Notes under the pieces: model-generated
Databases searched by the model: none
The model's input: only the letters and a program-made list of their open reading frames with translations
What the model was told of the DNA's origin: nothing
Shown here: positions 30,175-33,215 of the stretch, in pieces
How positions within the stretch are numbered: position 1 is the first letter of the stretch
How the letters are laid out: each line of letters begins with the position of its first letter
Position numbers and translations under genes: made by a program
Assembly: GCA_037478855.1 (NCBI GenBank)
Contig: JBBFLY010000032.1
Span: 1 to 33,215, forward strand
DNA: 33,215 nt
Source of the DNA: Rhabdothermincola sp037478855
GTDB lineage: Bacteria; Actinomycetota; Acidimicrobiia; Acidimicrobiales; Acidimicrobilacustridaceae
Direction: 5' to 3'

Positions 30175-30951
30175 ATGAGCGCGGTGCCGCGCGAGCTGGC
30201 CGAGGGCCACATGACGATCTGGGAGCACCTGGCGGAGCTGCGCTCTCGGCTGATCAAGGCCATCGTGGCGGTCCTGGTGGGCATGGTCGTCGGATGGCTG
30301 GTGTACCCGAACGTGCTCACCCTGCTGCTCGGTCCCTACCGCGAGATCAAGCCCGATGCGCAGCTGTTCGTCACCGATCCTCTCGAGCTGTTCACGGTCC
30401 GTCTGCAGGTCTCGGCCTACATCGGCATCGCACTGGCCATGCCGGTGATCCTCTGGCAGGTCTGGCGCTTCGTCACCCCTGCGCTCTACCCGCACGAGAA
30501 GCGCTACGCGGTCCCCTTCGTGCTGAGCTCCCTCGTGCTGTTCGCGTTCGGGGCGGCGCTGGCGTACTGGTCACTCACGCCCGCGCTCGAGTTCCTGCTC
30601 GGCCTTGGGGGCGACAACATCGAGGAGATCTTCTCGCAGGAGAAGTACCTCACCCTGACCACCTACATGATGCTGGCGTTCGGTGCAGGCTTCGAGGTGC
30701 CCGTGCTGCTCGTCGCACTGCAGATGATCGGCGTGCTCACCCCCCGGCAGCTCCTCGGCTTCTGGCGCATGGCGATCGTGATCATCGCGGTGGTCGCCGC
30801 CGTCATCACCCCCAGCGGTGATCCGATCACCATGCTGGCCCTCGTCACCCCGATGACGATCCTGTACTTCGGATCGATCGCCATCGGTGCCCTCTTCAAC
30901 TGGCGCAAGGGTCGCAAGCAGCGTCGAGCGGCTGCCGGGAGCGCCACCTGA
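30175..30951 (+). CDS. tatC: Twin-arginine translocase receptor TatC
   Basis: Polytopic core of the Tat system that binds twin-arginine signal peptides, 258 residues. MTIWEHLAELRSRLIKAIVAVLVG (about 13-36) contains the conserved N-terminal HLxELRxRL. The first periplasmic loop with DPLELFTVRLQVSAYIG and the FVTPALYPHEKRY segment are typical, and six membrane helices can be traced, ending near NWRK. ATG 30175 is preferred because GGGGGTCGG lies at the right distance; GTG 30169 is two codons earlier. It is 15 nt after tatA/B and 11 nt before the helicase, one operon. The C-terminal tail is basic. Confidence 0.96.
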   Translation: MSAVPRELAEGHMTIWEHLAELRSRLIKAIVAVLVGMVVGWLVYPNVLTLLLGPYREIKPDAQLFVTDPLELFTVRLQVSAYIGIALAMPVILWQVWRFVTPALYPHEKRYAVPFVLSSLVLFAFGAALAYWSLTPALEFLLGLGGDNIEEIFSQEKYLTLTTYMMLAFGAGFEVPVLLVALQMIGVLTPRQLLGFWRMAIVIIAVVAAVITPSGDPITMLALVTPMTILYFGSIAIGALFNWRKGRKQRRAAAGSAT

Positions 30952-30962
30952 GGTCGCCTCCC

Positions 30963-33215
30963 GTGCCCGCACCCAGCTACGACTTCGAGCTCGACCGGTT
31001 CCAGCTCGAGGCCATCGAAGCGCTGGAGCGTGGCGAGTCGGTCCTCGTCGCCGCACCCACGGGATCCGGCAAGACCGTCGTCGCCGAGCACGCCGTCCAG
31101 CTGGCCCTGCGGCGCGGTGGGAAGGCCTTCTACACGACGCCGATCAAGGCGCTGTCCAACCAGAAGTATCACGATCTGGTGCGCCGGCACGGGGCGGATC
31201 AGGTGGGGCTGCTCACCGGCGACAACGCGATCAACGGGGACGCGCCGATCGTGGTGATGACCACCGAGGTGTTGCGCAACATGATCTACGCGCGCGCCGG
31301 TGCCCTGAGCGGCCTGCAGTACGTCGTGCTCGACGAGGTCCACTACCTCCAGGATGCCTACCGGGGACCGGTGTGGGAGGAGGTGATCGTCCACCTCCCG
31401 GAGGAGGTCAGACTGGTCTGTCTCTCCGCGACCGTGTCGAACGCTGACGAGCTGGCCAGCTGGATCACGATCGTGCGGGGCCCGACTGCCACGATCATCG
31501 AGGAGCGGCGGCCCGTGGAGCTCGAGAACCTCTTCGCGGTCGACGACCGGCTCCGCGATGAGCTGGTGGTGATCCCCACCCTGACCGGCGGGAGACCCAA
31601 CCGGGAGGGCTCCCGCTTCGACGTCGACCCGAGGCTCGCGTGGCGCTCCCGCGGGCGGAGGCGCTACGCCACTCCAACCAGGCTCGAGATGATCGAGCTC
31701 CTCGCAGGCCGTCACCTGCTCCCCTCGATCTACTTCATCTTCAGCCGCGCGGCGTGTGACGACGCGGTGGCCGCCTGCCTGCGAGCGGGTCTACGGCTCA
31801 CCGACGCCCGCGAGCGCACGCGCATCCGCGAGATCGCGGAGCGTCACGTGGCCGCCCTCTGCGACGCCGACCTCGAGATCCTCGACCACCGGCGGTGGCT
31901 TGCCGGTCTTGAAGCGGGCTTCGCGGCTCACCACGCGGGGATGGTCCCACCGTTCAAGGAGGCCGTGGAGGCCTGCTTCGTCGAAGGGTTGGTGAAAGTG
32001 GTCTTCGCGACGGAGACCCTGGCCCTCGGCATCAACATGCCGGCGCGCTCGGTGGTGATCGAGAAGCTCACGAAGTTCACCGGGGAGCGCCATGAGTTCC
32101 TCACCCCCGCTCAGTACACGCAGCTCACCGGGCGCGCCGGGCGCCGAGGCATCGACGAGCAGGGCACTGCCATCGTGCTGTGGTCCCCGTTCGTGCCGTT
32201 CGCAGACGTCGCCGCGCTGGCTGCCAGCCGGAGCTTCCGACTGACCTCTGCCTTCCGTCCGACCTACAACATGGCGGTCAACCTGGTTCGTCGGTACTCG
32301 CCGGAGCGGGCGCACCAGCTGTTGAACCTCTCCTTCGCCCAGTTCCAGGCGGACCGGGCTGTCGTACGTCTGGAGACTTGGCTCGCGAAGCGGATCGCGC
32401 ACCGCGACGAGCTCCGTGCGGCTGCGTCCTGCGAGCTCGGTGACGTGGAGGAGTACCGGTCCCTCTTCGATGCGCATCGTGCGACGAGCCGGGAGCAGCT
32501 CGCGGGTGGCGAAGCCGGGATCCGCGACGCGCTCGGTCGGCTCAAGCCCGGTGACGTCATCTGGCTGCGCGGTGGGAAGACCGCCGGGAAGGTCGCGGTG
32601 CTGTCGGTGTCGCATCGCAAGGCCGGCGCGGTGCGGTTGCGGGTGATCACGCCGCAGCGGCGGGTGCTCAACCTCGGCGAGACCGACCTCGCCGAGCCGC
32701 CGGTCCCCCTCGCGTCGGTCCCGCTTCCACAACCCTTCGCGCCCCGGAGCGCGTCGTTCCAGCGGGCGGTCGCAGAAGCGCTGCAGCAGGTCACGGTGGA
32801 GCGCCCCGCTCGTCGCGGCGGGTCGATCGGTGGGGTCCGGGAGCGGTACGAGCAGCCCGCCGAGGCACGCGCCCACCCTGTCCACCGGTGCCCGGACCGC
32901 GACCGGCACCTGCGGGCCGCACGCCAGCTGCCCCGGCTGGAGCGGGAGATCGAGGATCTGGAGCGTCAGATCCGGGGTCACACCGAGTCGCTCGCGCGGC
33001 AGTTCGATCGGGTCCTCCAACTCCTCGAGGCCTGGGGGTACCTGGAGGGCTGGGCCCTGACCCGGCGCGGCAACCAGCTCGTGCGGATCTTCCACGAGTC
33101 GGACCTGCTGGTCGCGGAGTGCCTGGAGGCCGGGCTGCTCGACGACCTCGACCCCGCGTCGCTGGCCGGTGTCGTGTCGTGCTTCACCTACGAGCACCGT
33201 GCGAGCGGGCCGCCG
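30963..33215 (+). CDS. helY: Ski2/Mtr4-like DEVH helicase HelY (C-terminus outside window)
   Basis: ATP-dependent superfamily 2 RNA/DNA helicase related to yeast Ski2/Mtr4; 751 residues are visible, of roughly 900 in mycobacterial HelY. Q-motif region DRFQLEAIEALERGESVLVAAP precedes Walker A APTGSGKT (31-38). Then YTTPIKALSNQ, the DEVH box VVLDEVHYLQ, motif III CLSATVSN, motif V VVFATETLALGINMP and motif VI QLTGRAGRRG. Beyond about residue 450 the winged-helix and stalk-like parts begin (DVIWLRGGKTAGKVAVLS), ending with an unfinished helical domain. GTG 30963 gives the family N-terminus, 11 nt after tatC. The tatA/B-tatC-helY order is the mycobacterial one. Confidence 0.94.
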   Translation, partial: MPAPSYDFELDRFQLEAIEALERGESVLVAAPTGSGKTVVAEHAVQLALRRGGKAFYTTPIKALSNQKYHDLVRRHGADQVGLLTGDNAINGDAPIVVMTTEVLRNMIYARAGALSGLQYVVLDEVHYLQDAYRGPVWEEVIVHLPEEVRLVCLSATVSNADELASWITIVRGPTATIIEERRPVELENLFAVDDRLRDELVVIPTLTGGRPNREGSRFDVDPRLAWRSRGRRRYATPTRLEMIELLAGRHLLPSIYFIFSRAACDDAVAACLRAGLRLTDARERTRIREIAERHVAALCDADLEILDHRRWLAGLEAGFAAHHAGMVPPFKEAVEACFVEGLVKVVFATETLALGINMPARSVVIEKLTKFTGERHEFLTPAQYTQLTGRAGRRGIDEQGTAIVLWSPFVPFADVAALAASRSFRLTSAFRPTYNMAVNLVRRYSPERAHQLLNLSFAQFQADRAVVRLETWLAKRIAHRDELRAAASCELGDVEEYRSLFDAHRATSREQLAGGEAGIRDALGRLKPGDVIWLRGGKTAGKVAVLSVSHRKAGAVRLRVITPQRRVLNLGETDLAEPPVPLASVPLPQPFAPRSASFQRAVAEALQQVTVERPARRGGSIGGVRERYEQPAEARAHPVHRCPDRDRHLRAARQLPRLEREIEDLERQIRGHTESLARQFDRVLQLLEAWGYLEGWALTRRGNQLVRIFHESDLLVAECLEAGLLDDLDPASLAGVVSCFTYEHRASGPP

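Noticed and set aside
31791..33197. Minus-strand open frame opposite helY
   Set aside because: It lies opposite helicase motifs V and VI and the C-terminal domains, with a shadow-like composition.
1..33215. tRNA, rRNA, CRISPR arrays, insertion sequences, attachment sites
   Set aside because: None was seen by eye. A structured-RNA search could still find small non-coding RNAs, for example in 8247-8509 or 12896-13193.

Overview
The window is high-GC, gene-dense DNA from an actinomycete-type bacterium (Actinomycetota). The diagnosis rests on a complete Pup-proteasome locus (proteasome ATPase, Dop, Pup, PrcB, PrcA, PafA, PafB, PafC) followed by tat genes and a HelY-type helicase. The same order trmI ... 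mpa-dop-pup-prcBA-pafA-pafBC-tat-helY is known from mycobacteria. Gene content differs enough from Mycobacterium and Streptomyces that a deep-branching lineage such as Acidimicrobiia is my guess; that is inference only. No tRNA, rRNA, CRISPR array, insertion sequence or prophage was seen.

Layout. 1-1330: 3'-truncated transketolase (minus). 1452-3856: a DUF6941-like protein (minus), a TetR regulator (plus) and a GH84 beta-N-acetylglucosaminidase resembling O-GlcNAcase (minus). 3878-6036: two-gene ADP-forming acyl-CoA synthetase. 6119-8246: PBP4-type D,D-carboxypeptidase lipoprotein and a Lon N-terminal-domain protein. 8510-9287: three overlapping small membrane proteins. 9375-11307: a ubiquitin-fold sulfur carrier (TtuB-like), a TtuA-like tRNA 2-thiolase and TrmI, which together look like a tRNA T-loop modification operon. 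11315-12481: MarP-like membrane serine protease. 12659-12895: ferredoxin (minus). 13194-16737: Mpa/ARC, Dop, Pup. 16771-20807: an inserted block of a large LuxR-type ATPase regulator, an 82-residue unknown and a lipoprotein. 20932-22469: proteasome PrcB and PrcA. 22539-24228: a broken phosphoketolase-acetate kinase chimera. 24305-27593: PafA, PafB, PafC. 27664-29835: signal peptidase I, a GDPD-type phosphodiesterase (minus), a zinc-ribbon protein and a small membrane protein. 29845-33215: TatA/B, TatC and a 3'-truncated HelY-like helicase.

How the genes fit together. PafA attaches Pup to target lysines, Dop removes it, Mpa unfolds pupylated proteins and feeds them to the PrcAB chamber. PafBC is the DNA-damage transcription activator normally encoded next to PafA. 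Pup here already ends in Gly-Gly-Glu, so the deamidation step of Dop is not needed. TtuB-TtuA-TrmI would make 2-thio-T54 and m1A58 in the same tRNA loop.

Two things stand out. First, the transcription signals: at least ten genes have a TANNNT hexamer 6-8 nt before the start codon and no Shine-Dalgarno, the arrangement expected for leaderless mRNAs; one such hexamer (3864-3870) reads as a promoter on both strands. Second, the pseudogene between prcA and pafA: an in-frame join of the first third of phosphoketolase to the last three quarters of acetate kinase, plus two single-base losses in G runs, in a window where no other gene is broken. The most interesting intact oddity is the TtuB-like protein, whose Gly-Gly is followed by three extra residues.
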